From positions 1 through 10,826 of the forward strand of contig JAFNGP010000030.1 of the NCBI GenBank assembly GCA_017885175.1: a stretch of DNA of 10,826 bases, written 5' to 3'. Of this stretch, positions 1-6,722 are shown in pieces. The position numbers and the translations under genes were made by a program. How positions within the stretch are numbered: position 1 is the stretch's first letter; each line of letters starts with the position of its first letter. Source of the DNA: a bacterium (lineage in GTDB: Bacteria; Krumholzibacteriota; Krumholzibacteriia; Krumholzibacteriales; Krumholzibacteriaceae). Below the pieces are notes generated by a model. The model saw nothing but the letters and a program-made list of their open reading frames with translations. It had not been told where the DNA came from and made no database searches.

Positions 1-509
1 CTCTCCCTGACGGCGTCCTCGGCCCAATCCGTGTTGCGGCCCCTCCTCCCGGCGATGGAGCGGGCGTACGCGGCGGCGTCGTTGACCGTCTTGCCTGCCA
101 TGACGGAGTCGACCTTGGCGCCGAGACCGATGGAGACCGGATGGGCCGCGCCGATGTTCGTGCCCGGAGCCATGGCCGCGACGTGCGCCGCCATCGTGAT
201 GAAAACCCCCGCGGATGCGGCCCGCGACCCCGACGGCGCGACATAGACGACGACGGGCACTCTCGAGGTCATGATCTTCTTCACGATCTGGCGCATCGAC
301 TCGTCGAGACCGCCGGGAGTGTCCATCTCGAGGATGACGCATTCCGCCCGGCGCTCTTCGGCGTGCCCGATCGCGTCGACCATGAATCTCGCGGAGGAGG
401 GACCGATGATGCCGGCCATCCGGGCGACGATCGCTTCCCCGGCGTTCGAACGGGATGCGGACGCGGTCAAAATGAGGACGAGACACGCAACGATCGATTT
501 CGCTCTCAT
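1..509 (-). CDS. NfeD-family membrane-bound serine protease (ClpP class), N-terminal part
   Basis: The gene runs off the left edge; 169 codons are visible. Translation gives an N-terminal signal-like segment (basic MRAK, then a hydrophobic run to about residue 18) and then a ClpP/crotonase-like fold. The visible landmarks are the DTPGG motif (residues 63-67), the PSGSRAASAG stretch with candidate nucleophile Ser99, and Lys140 in MAGKTVND. The 41-residue Ser-Lys spacing equals that of the Ser97/Lys138 dyad of the archaeal 1510-N protease. Family members (NfeD1b or long NfeD) cleave hydrophobic segments of membrane partners and usually neighbour an SPFH/stomatin gene; any such partner would lie left of the window. 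The ATG is supported by an AAGGA Shine-Dalgarno 8 bases upstream and a promoter at 554-582. The membrane helices and the C-terminal OB (NfeD) domain expected in the full protein are not visible. Confidence 0.9.
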   Translation of the reverse strand, partial: MRAKSIVACLVLILTASASRSNAGEAIVARMAGIIGPSSARFMVDAIGHAEERRAECVILEMDTPGGLDESMRQIVKKIMTSRVPVVVYVAPSGSRAASAGVFITMAAHVAAMAPGTNIGAAHPVSIGLGAKVDSVMAGKTVNDAAAYARSIAGRRGRNTDWAEDAVRE

Positions 510-553
510 GGGTATCATCCTTGATTGAAGGAGATGGCTGCCCTCGACCGGCG

Positions 554-582
554 ATTCTGCCGCAAAAGAGCCCCGGCGTCAA
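554..582 (-). promoter_or_regulatory. sigma70-type promoter of the NfeD-like gene
   Basis: On the minus strand, TTGACG (577-582) is followed by a 17-base spacer and CAGAAT (554-559). The predicted start of transcription is near 547, leaving a leader of about 38 bases that carries the AAGGA ribosome binding site. The match to consensus is 5/6 for the -35 and 4/6 for the -10. Confidence 0.6.
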
Positions 583-641
583 GATATAAGGGGGAGCGGC
601 CGCGGGAAGAGGCCGAGCGCGCGTCCTGGAAGAAAATGTGC

Positions 642-670
642 TTGAACCGGCCGCCACCAATGGGTAAGCT
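642..670 (+). promoter_or_regulatory. possible promoter giving a leaderless permease mRNA
   Basis: TTGAAC (642-647), a 17-base spacer and TAAGCT (665-670) lie just before the GTG at 680. The gap from the -10 to the start codon is 9 bases, so transcription would begin at or next to the GTG. Each box is a partial match (4/6 and 3/6), so this is a weak call. The lack of any Shine-Dalgarno at this gene makes it more attractive. Confidence 0.3.
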
Positions 671-679
671 CCACCCGCT

Positions 680-2200
680 GTGAAGTTCAACGAACTCATC
701 CGGCGCAAGAGCCTCGATCGACTCGCCGCGGACGCGACCCGATCGGGCAACCTTCCTCTGAAGCGCTCCCTCGGGGCGTGGGATCTCACGTCGCTCGGTA
801 TCGGCGCCGTCATCGGGGCCGGAATCTTCGCCGTGATCGGAACGGCGGCCGCAGGCGGCGCGAGCCAGAACGGCGCCGGGCCCGCGGTATCCCTCTCCTT
901 CGTCATCACGGCGATCGCGTGCGCCTTCTGCGCCTTCTGCTACGCGGAGTTCGCCTCGATCGTCCCTATCGCGGGAAGCGCCTACACCTATTCCTACGCG
1001 ACCCTCGGCGAAACGGTCGCATGGATCGTCGGCTGGGTTCTGATCCTCGAATACGGCATCGGAAACGTCGCCGTCGCGATCGGGTGGTCGGCGTATTTCG
1101 ACCAGCTCCTTCACGGGCTCGGCATCCATATTCCCGCGTGGCTCGCGGTCGATTGGCGGAGCGCGCACCAGGCGGCGGGGGCCGCTCTCGCCGCGGGAGG
1201 AAGCGTTCCTTCCCACATGGCGAAGGCGCTCGAGGCGTGGAATACGGCCCCCGCGATCGGGGGAATCCACGTTATCTTCAATGTGCTCGCCGGCGGAGTC
1301 GTCGCCTTCATCACGTGGATACTGGTCATCGGGGTAAAGGAATCGGCCCGGTTCAACAACGTGATGGTCGTGCTGAAGCTTCTCATTCTCGTCTTCTTCA
1401 TCGTCGTCGGCGCGATGTACGTGAAGCCGTCGAACTGGTCGCCGTTCATGCCGAACGGATTCACGGGGGTGTGGATCGGGGCGAGCCTTATATTTTTCGC
1501 CTTCATCGGGTTCGACGCGGTTTCAACCGCCGCCGAGGAGTGCCGCAATCCGGGGCGCGACATGCCGATCGGCATCATCGCCTCGCTCGGAATCTGCACC
1601 GTCATCTATGTGGCGACGGCGATCGTGCTCACGGGGATCGAGCCGTGGCAGAAGCTCGGCGTCGCGAACCCTCTGGCGTCCGCATTTTCCTCGATCGGCC
1701 TCGACTGGGCGGCGGGCATCGTATCGCTCGGCGCGGTCATCTCGATGACGGCGGTGCTGCTCGTGTTTCAGCTCGGCCAGCCGAGGATATTCTTCGCGAT
1801 GTCGAGGGACGGGCTTCTCCCGAAGTACTTCGCGCGGGTTCATCCGAAATACCGGACGCCGCACGTGACGACCATCTGGTCGGGCGTCGCGGTCGGATCG
1901 ATCGCCGCGGTGACGAACATCAACGAGATGGTGGAGCTCACGAACATCGGAACGCTCTTCGCGTTCGTTCTGGTATGCGCGGGGATACTCATCCTGCGGC
2001 GCACCGAACCCGACCGGCCGAGAACGTTCAGAACGCCGCTCGTGCCGCTGATACCGCTTCTCGGGATCGCGATGTGCGTCTACCTGATGCTGGGCCTTCC
2101 GCGGGCCACGTGGCTCCGCTTCGGTCTCTGGCTTGCGGCGGGGATCGCCGTGTACTTCGCGTACGGATACCGGCACAGCCTTTTGAAGAAACGCGGCTGA
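680..2200 (+). CDS. APC-superfamily amino acid permease
   Basis: This 506-residue polytopic inner-membrane protein has about 12 predicted helices. Helix 1 carries the unwound glycine-rich GAGIF motif (residues 46-50) that binds the substrate backbone in LeuT-fold APC carriers. FIGFDAVSTAAEE (275-287) followed by NPGRDMPIGI (290-299) is the signature of the cationic amino acid transporter/YfnA-like subgroup, as is the RDGLLPKYFARVHPKYRTP loop (376-394). It probably imports an amino acid by proton symport; the substrate cannot be read from sequence. The start is GTG: the N-terminus KFNELIRRKSLDRL matches the usual family lead-in and no better start lies upstream. There is no Shine-Dalgarno. Either the mRNA is leaderless or a 15-codon reading frame ending in GTGA overlap couples translation. 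It ends 3 bases before a converging gene, with no terminator between them. Confidence 0.92.
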   Translation: MKFNELIRRKSLDRLAADATRSGNLPLKRSLGAWDLTSLGIGAVIGAGIFAVIGTAAAGGASQNGAGPAVSLSFVITAIACAFCAFCYAEFASIVPIAGSAYTYSYATLGETVAWIVGWVLILEYGIGNVAVAIGWSAYFDQLLHGLGIHIPAWLAVDWRSAHQAAGAALAAGGSVPSHMAKALEAWNTAPAIGGIHVIFNVLAGGVVAFITWILVIGVKESARFNNVMVVLKLLILVFFIVVGAMYVKPSNWSPFMPNGFTGVWIGASLIFFAFIGFDAVSTAAEECRNPGRDMPIGIIASLGICTVIYVATAIVLTGIEPWQKLGVANPLASAFSSIGLDWAAGIVSLGAVISMTAVLLVFQLGQPRIFFAMSRDGLLPKYFARVHPKYRTPHVTTIWSGVAVGSIAAVTNINEMVELTNIGTLFAFVLVCAGILILRRTEPDRPRTFRTPLVPLIPLLGIAMCVYLMLGLPRATWLRFGLWLAAGIAVYFAYGYRHSLLKKRG

Positions 2201-2203
2201 ACG

Positions 2204-2749
2204 CTAGAACGCGATGCCGATGTTGACGAGCCGGATCGTCGGGAGCGTCATCGATACGTCCATATCCTCGAGGTCCCCGCCGAAATAGCGCACCGCCCCG
2301 ATGCCGAGGCTCAGTGCCATCCGCTTCGGACGCCCGATCAGCCATGTGTATCCGATATCGATGCCGAACCCGAACGCGGATCCCGTGGAGGAGTTCCCTT
2401 CTTCCTCGTCTTTGACGCTCGTCATTCCGAGCCGGCCGCCGAAGAAGAATCCCTCGGGCGCTATGCCCGCCGGGTAGTACCGGTAGAACACGTTCGCGCT
2501 CGTGTAGGTGTTGTTTCCGTCGTCGAACGTCACGTACGATGCGGCGGCTCCGATCGTGCCGCTCGCCATGATCACGCGCTCGTATTCGACGTTCAACCAG
2601 GTGAACATATCGAGAATCGGATTCGTCGATATGATGTTCAATCGAGCGGGGGGTGCCTGGGCGCCTTCGTCAGCGGCAGACCCGGGACTCGCGGCTGCAA
2701 CAAAGAAACAAGCCGCGAGAAGAAATACCGAAAATAGTGACCGTCTCAT
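2204..2749 (-). CDS. small outer-membrane beta-barrel-like protein (DUF3575-like)
   Basis: The product is 181 residues. The start at 2749 is fixed by a GGAGG Shine-Dalgarno 7 bases upstream, and the reading frame extends further upstream without such support. A signal peptide (MRRSLFSVFLLAACFFVAAA, likely cleaved after GSA at residue 25) is followed by alternating-residue strands rich in Gly and aromatics: LNVEYERV, ANVFYRYYP, FFFGGRLGM, GFGIDIGYTWL, ALSLGIGAVRYFGG. The chain ends in Phe, the C-terminal signal of many BAM-inserted barrels. The NPILDMF...NVEYERV opening resembles DUF3575-type proteins, but this family name is my recognition only. The function is unknown; it is probably a small surface barrel of 8 strands or so. 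Its leader could reach back to the consensus promoter at 3048-3076, which would give a 292-base untranslated region. Confidence 0.75.
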   Translation of the reverse strand: MRRSLFSVFLLAACFFVAAASPGSAADEGAQAPPARLNIISTNPILDMFTWLNVEYERVIMASGTIGAAASYVTFDDGNNTYTSANVFYRYYPAGIAPEGFFFGGRLGMTSVKDEEEGNSSTGSAFGFGIDIGYTWLIGRPKRMALSLGIGAVRYFGGDLEDMDVSMTLPTIRLVNIGIAF

Positions 2750-2867
2750 ATCCTTTCCTCCCATTTCTGATCGTCCTATTCTTGAGAAACGCTTCACCAA
2801 GATACTTCGAGTAGGAAGCATAAGGTTCGAGGTGCTGTCAACAGCTTAATGTCACGCGCACCGTCGT

Positions 2868-2894
2868 CGATCCGCTCCGACCGTGGATCGGAGC
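2868..2894. other. two mutually exclusive small hairpins
   Basis: GCTCCGA (2874-2880) pairs perfectly with TCGGAGC (2888-2894) across a 7-base loop. CGATCC (2868-2873) pairs perfectly with GGATCG (2885-2890). The two stems share bases and cannot form together. They lie just downstream, on the minus strand, of the hairpin at 2905-2931. The function is unknown; a switch role is only a possibility. Confidence 0.3.
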
Positions 2895-2896
2895 CG

Positions 2897-3041
2897 GCAA
2901 ACGAATAGGCGGGAGGTTCGCTCCCGCCTATCCGCTCGACGCACATCGATCAATCCGGGAAAGCATCCGCTCTGAATTTGGGGGTAAGCCGGCGCATCCC
3001 ACAATAAGCGCCGGCCGAGCTATGAGCCATTCCCTTCTTGT
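2897..3041 (-). ncRNA. candidate structured small RNA or long leader with repeated GGAU motifs
   Basis: A perfect sigma70 promoter predicts a leftward transcript starting at the A opposite 3041. Reading the minus strand, the RNA first holds an 8-bp perfect hairpin (GCCGGCGC 3015-3008 with GCGCCGGC 2995-2988) whose 12-base loop contains GGGAU. Next come single-stranded-looking stretches with GGAU, and then the 11-bp hairpin at 2931-2905 with a weak U tail, giving about 145 nucleotides. GGAU occurs at 2999, 2968, 2956 and 2933 in this span and once more at 2873; the 8-mer GAGCGGAT occurs three times. No open reading frame with a ribosome binding site fits. I do not recognise a known RNA family. 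It could equally be the leader of the beta-barrel gene at 2749, with the hairpin acting as attenuator. Confidence 0.38.
2905..2931 (-). terminator. strong hairpin, possible terminator of a leftward RNA
   Basis: An 11-bp perfect stem (ATAGGCGGGAG with CTCCCGCCTAT) closes a 5-base loop. On the minus strand it is followed by TCGTTTG, a weak U-rich tail. On the plus strand there is no T-run. It lies between divergent genes, so it is not needed as a terminator of either gene's 3' end. It fits the end, or an attenuator, of the transcript expected from the promoter at 3048-3076. Confidence 0.4.
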
Positions 3042-3047
3042 GGTGAC

Positions 3048-3076
3048 ATTATACCGAATTGATAACTATTTGTCAA
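3048..3076 (-). promoter_or_regulatory. perfect consensus sigma70 promoter, leftward
   Basis: On the minus strand, TTGACA (3071-3076), exactly 17 bases, then TATAAT (3048-3053): 12 of 12 consensus bases at the optimal spacing. Predicted transcription start is near 3041. It reads away from the kinase operon into a gene-free, hairpin-rich stretch, with the nearest leftward coding start at 2749. Such a full-consensus promoter is typical of strongly and constitutively expressed RNAs. Confidence 0.75.
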
Positions 3077-3110
3077 TAGAGCAGCGGAAATATCTATCCG
3101 TGTAACATAT

Positions 3111-3116
3111 TATAAT
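3111..3116 (+). promoter_or_regulatory. possible -10 box for the lipoprotein-kinase operon
   Basis: A perfect TATAAT lies in an AT-rich stretch about 100 bases before the lipoprotein start. No convincing -35 is found 16 to 18 bases upstream, so it would need an activator or a different sigma factor. An alternative is TTGTCA (3070-3075) with TCTATC (3093-3098), which is weaker and overlaps the leftward promoter. Confidence 0.35.
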
Positions 3117-3214
3117 TAAATAGATTACATACTTTATGGGGGCGCCTTTGGCGTTCTCTATGCATGGAATCGCTATGTAAGGGACCTCGCTTATATGCGT
3201 TTGGAGGAAATAAC

Positions 3215-3727
3215 ATGAAGAACATATTGATATTGTTTCTCTTGGCAATTCTAGCGGCGGGCGGATGCAGCGGGGATGACAACCCCGTGAGCGTGCCGAA
3301 ACCCGTTCCGGAGACACCCGACGCGTCGATCGTCGTGGCAAATTGCGCGACGCTCCAGGCGGCCGTCGAACAGTTCACCGGGGAGAATGGCGGAGTCTAT
3401 CCTGGAAACGTGGACGCCGATGCGTCGCGTGCGGGGAATACCGTTATCGAGCTTCTGCCCGCGCCCGGCTCCGTCTGTTTCATCCCGAGGCCTCGACGCC
3501 CGCCCGTTTTGAAAATAACGATTTACTTTGAAGCTCTCATGCTCATAATGGGACGCAGGTCAGGGTGCCGCGTACAATATGAAAAAGCTGAAAGCGAAGA
3601 CAACAGCGGGCCGCCGAACGCCGGCAGAGAAACTGTCAATGGCGGATATTCGCCCCGTGGGCGAACGGGAAGATTTCAGAGAGATCGCGGAGACTCTTCC
3701 CTTTGCAATCTTCGAAAGCGATACTGA
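3215..3727 (+). CDS. pilin-like lipoprotein, probably frameshifted
   Basis: The start at 3215 has an ideal GGAGG 7 bases upstream; an in-frame ATG at 3164 has none. Residues 1-17 form a lipoprotein signal with Cys18 (AAGGC) as the lipidation site. Residues 43-82 (NCATLQAAVEQF, then GGVYPGNVDAD, then NTVIELLP) resemble the body of type IV pilin/pseudopilin-like proteins, here on a lipid anchor rather than a prepilin helix. After residue 82 the likeness stops: the frame goes through Arg/Pro-rich text and overlaps the first 149 bases of the kinase gene. That much out-of-frame overlap is implausible, so a frameshift or sequencing indel near 3460-3500 is likely. In another frame a stop at 3580-3582 would overlap the kinase ATG as ATGA, the usual operon junction. 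The function is unknown; sensing or surface display linked to the kinase is possible. Confidence 0.55.
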   Translation: MKNILILFLLAILAAGGCSGDDNPVSVPKPVPETPDASIVVANCATLQAAVEQFTGENGGVYPGNVDADASRAGNTVIELLPAPGSVCFIPRPRRPPVLKITIYFEALMLIMGRRSGCRVQYEKAESEDNSGPPNAGRETVNGGYSPRGRTGRFQRDRGDSSLCNLRKRY

Positions 3728-6722
3728 AGGCAGAATCGTTTTTGCGAACCGGCATGCCTTCCAATACTACGGATATACGCGCGAGGATCTGGAACGGGGA
3801 ATCCGCATGTTCGATACGCTGGCCCCCCGAGACAGATCCCGCGCCATGAAGACACTCCAGAACATCATCGCCGGCGGGCGGTCCCCCGGCAACGAATACA
3901 TTGCGCTCCGCAAGGACGGGACTACCTTTCCGGTCATCGTCTACACTTCTCCGGTCGTGCGGGAGGGACGAATCGTCGGCACCCGGGGAGTCGCCATCGA
4001 CATCAGCGATCGCACGCGCTCCGAGGAGGCGCTCCGGGAAAGTGAGGAGCGATTCCGGAACATCGTCGAGAAGGGCGCCGCTCTATTCTTCTACGTGCAT
4101 TCATGCGACCATGCATTCACCTATTTGAGCCCCCAGGTCGAGAGGATCCTCGGCTACAAGCCGGAGGAAGCCCTCATTCCATGGATAGATCTCGTTTCCG
4201 ACCATCCGGTGAACAAGCGCGCAATCGAGCTTACCCGGAGGGCCGTCGAAACGGGCGAGCGCCAACCCCCGTACGAAGCCGAGCTCATCGCAAAGGACGG
4301 CCGCCGGGTGTGGCTCGAGGTCGACGAGGCGCCGGTCGTGCACGAGGGGAAGACGGTCTCCGTCGTAGGCGCGGCCCAGGACGTAACGGAGCGAAGAGCG
4401 GCGCAGAAAGAGCTGCAGAAGCTCAGCGCCGTCGTCCATAGCTCGAGCGAGCTCGTCAACCTGGCCTCGCTCGACGGAAAGATGATCTTTCTCAACGAAG
4501 CGGGCGGGAAGATGCTCGGCATTTCTCCCGGCGACGTGCAGGATTTCCGGATAGACGACGTCATACCCCCGGCCTATCAGGATCTGTTGCGGTCCAGAAT
4601 CATCCCGGCTCTTCTGGAGGGAGGACGATGGGAGGGGGATCTGCAATATCGGAACGTTCTGACGGGACGGCTTGCCGACGTGCACGCGCTCGCGTTCGCG
4701 ATCCGCGATCCGGTCAGCGGATCTCCGCTCTATTTCGCGAACGTATCGCGCGACATCACCGAGCGCAAGCGCGCCTCCGACATTCTGCGCGAGAGGCAGG
4801 CGAAGCTCGACAGCCTTTTCCGGGCCGCCCCCATCGGCATCGGCCTCGTTGCGGAACGCGTCATCCTCGAGGTCAACGAAAAGATCTGCGAGATGACGGG
4901 CTACTCGAAGGAGGAGCTTATCGGAAGATCGGCGCGGCTGCTGTACGCGACCGATCAGGAATTCGATTACGTCGGCCACGAAAAGTACCGGCAAATAGCC
5001 CTGAACGGCTCCGGGTCCGTCGAAACGCGCTGGCGGCGCAAGGACGGCGCCATGATCGATATCCTGCTCAGCTCGGCGCCTCTCGCCGCGGGAGACCTCT
5101 CGCGCGGCGTGACGTTCACCGCGCTCGATGTCACCGAACGAAGGCGCGGCGAGGATGCGTTGCGCGCGAGCGAGAAAAAATACCGCCAGCTCATTGAGAT
5201 GCTCCAGGAGGGAATCTGGACGATCGACGCCGATGCGCATACCACCTTCGTCAATCCGCGCATGGCCGATATGCTCGGATACACGGTCGAGGAGATGATC
5301 GGGAAATACATCTTCTCGTTCGTGGACGACCGCAGGATGGAGGAATGCAAAGTGCTTCTCGGTCGCTGCTTCAGCGGCATCGAGGAGCAGCACGATTTCG
5401 AATTCATCCGCAAGGACGGAAAACGGATCTTCGCGCGTGTCGAAACGGCGCCGATAACGGATGAAAACGGCGTCGTCGTCGGCGCCATCGCCGGCGTGCA
5501 GGACCAGACCGAGCGCAAGCTCGTCGAAGACGAGCGGCGGCTCTTCGAAGCGCGAATCCGGGAATCGCAGAAACTCGAGAGCCTCGGCATTCTCGCGGGG
5601 GGCGTCGCGCACGATTTCAACAATATTCTCCTCGCGATCCAGGGAAATCTCGAATTCGCCGTCGCGGACCTGCCGCCGGAGGCGCCGGCCCGCGTGAACC
5701 TCGCCGAGGTCGAGCGCGCCGCGAAGCGCGCCGCGGATCTGTGCAGGCAGCTTCTCGCCTATTCCGGGAAGGGACGCTTTGCGCTCGGTTCCCTCAACCT
5801 CTCGCGCGCGATCGAGGAGACCGCGCAGATGCTCGCCGTCTCGATTTCCAAGAAAGCCGAGCTGCGGATCGATTGTGCGCCGGATCTGCCCCTGATCGAA
5901 GCGGACGCTTCCCAGATCCAGCAGGTCATAATGAACCTCATCGTCAACGCTTCGGAGGCGCTCGGGGAGGAAAGCGGCGTGATCGCGATATCCGCCGGCA
6001 CGATGGAGTGCGATCGCGCGTGCCTGAACGGGATGGTCAACGGCGAACGGTTGCCCGAGGGCCGGTACATAGCTCTCGAGGTATCCGATACTGGAAGCGG
6101 AATGGATGAGGAGACGCAAAGGAAGATATTCGACCCGTTCTTCACGACGAAGTCCGCGGGACGGGGGCTCGGGCTCCCCGTCATTCTCGGCATCATGCGG
6201 GGGCACGGCGGAGCGATCGGGATCCGCAGCGAACAAGGGGGGGGCACCGCTTTCCGGCTCGTCTTCCCCTCGTCGGCGAGCACGGTCGAATATATCGAGG
6301 AGCGTTCCGCGCGTTCCGCCGGCTGGCAGGGGAGCGGAACGGTGCTCCTCGTCGACGACGAGGAAATGGTGCGATCCGTCGCGAAACGCATGCTCGAGCA
6401 TCTCGGTTTCAGCGTGCTCCTCGCCGTGAATGGAGCCGAAGCGCTCGAAATCTTTCGCGACCGCCTCGGAACGATCTCGTGCGTGATCCTCGATCTCACG
6501 ATGCCGCGCATGGATGGAATCGAGACGCTCGCCGCGATGCGCGGCATCTCCGGCGAGGCGAAGGTCATGCTGTCGAGCGGTTACAGCGAGCACGAGATAT
6601 CGAAACGATTCGCCGGAAAAGGTTTCTCCGGGTTCATCGAAAAGCCGTACCGGATCTCCGAGCTCGGCGACAAGCTGCGGGACGTGCTCGAGGCGGGGAC
6701 GCATGGCGCCGTCGATGCGTAG
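3579..6722 (+). CDS. multi-PAS soluble hybrid histidine kinase
   Basis: This 1047-residue protein has no membrane segment and is therefore probably cytoplasmic. Five PAS/PAC units are seen at roughly residues 33-145, 155-272, 280-395, 402-521 and 532-646, each ending in a PAC-like D(I/V)(T/S)(D/E)R or close variant. The kinase core follows: His678 in GGVAHDFNNIL, N-box QQVIMNLIVNASEAL (781-795), G1 DTGSGMD (837-843), F-box FDPFFTT (851-857) and G2 GRGLGLP (861-867). A C-terminal receiver (about 919-1036) has acidic DD at 926-927, phospho-acceptor Asp972 in LDLTMPRMDG, Ser999 and Lys1022. All key residues are intact. The receiver would pass phosphate on to an unseen phosphotransfer protein or serve as output or phosphatase sink; no DNA-binding domain is fused. 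The ATG lacks a clear Shine-Dalgarno, so translation may be coupled to the lipoprotein. It overlaps the next gene by 20 bases. Confidence 0.92.
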   Translation: MKKLKAKTTAGRRTPAEKLSMADIRPVGEREDFREIAETLPFAIFESDTEGRIVFANRHAFQYYGYTREDLERGIRMFDTLAPRDRSRAMKTLQNIIAGGRSPGNEYIALRKDGTTFPVIVYTSPVVREGRIVGTRGVAIDISDRTRSEEALRESEERFRNIVEKGAALFFYVHSCDHAFTYLSPQVERILGYKPEEALIPWIDLVSDHPVNKRAIELTRRAVETGERQPPYEAELIAKDGRRVWLEVDEAPVVHEGKTVSVVGAAQDVTERRAAQKELQKLSAVVHSSSELVNLASLDGKMIFLNEAGGKMLGISPGDVQDFRIDDVIPPAYQDLLRSRIIPALLEGGRWEGDLQYRNVLTGRLADVHALAFAIRDPVSGSPLYFANVSRDITERKRASDILRERQAKLDSLFRAAPIGIGLVAERVILEVNEKICEMTGYSKEELIGRSARLLYATDQEFDYVGHEKYRQIALNGSGSVETRWRRKDGAMIDILLSSAPLAAGDLSRGVTFTALDVTERRRGEDALRASEKKYRQLIEMLQEGIWTIDADAHTTFVNPRMADMLGYTVEEMIGKYIFSFVDDRRMEECKVLLGRCFSGIEEQHDFEFIRKDGKRIFARVETAPITDENGVVVGAIAGVQDQTERKLVEDERRLFEARIRESQKLESLGILAGGVAHDFNNILLAIQGNLEFAVADLPPEAPARVNLAEVERAAKRAADLCRQLLAYSGKGRFALGSLNLSRAIEETAQMLAVSISKKAELRIDCAPDLPLIEADASQIQQVIMNLIVNASEALGEESGVIAISAGTMECDRACLNGMVNGERLPEGRYIALEVSDTGSGMDEETQRKIFDPFFTTKSAGRGLGLPVILGIMRGHGGAIGIRSEQGGGTAFRLVFPSSASTVEYIEERSARSAGWQGSGTVLLVDDEEMVRSVAKRMLEHLGFSVLLAVNGAEALEIFRDRLGTISCVILDLTMPRMDGIETLAAMRGISGEAKVMLSSGYSEHEISKRFAGKGFSGFIEKPYRISELGDKLRDVLEAGTHGAVDA

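Noticed and set aside
585..590. TATAAG on the plus strand as the -10 of the permease
   Set aside because: No -35 at 16 to 18 bases upstream, and it would leave a leader of about 85 bases with no ribosome binding site. It also overlaps the area just upstream of the opposite promoter.
2836..2841. TTGACA on the minus strand, 87 bases before the beta-barrel start, as its promoter
   Set aside because: No acceptable -10 at 15 to 19 bases (CTTCCT and neighbours). It lies in a small GCTGT-CA-ACAGC palindrome, which may be chance or an operator.
2905..2931. GGTTCG in a GC-rich hairpin as the T-arm of a tRNA
   Set aside because: The stem is 11 bp with a 5-base loop, not 5 bp with a 7-base loop, and no anticodon arm or acceptor stem can be placed around it.
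3164..3214. Upstream ATG of the lipoprotein as the true start
   Set aside because: No ribosome binding site, and it would bury the lipoprotein signal sequence. The ATG at 3215 has GGAGG at ideal spacing.
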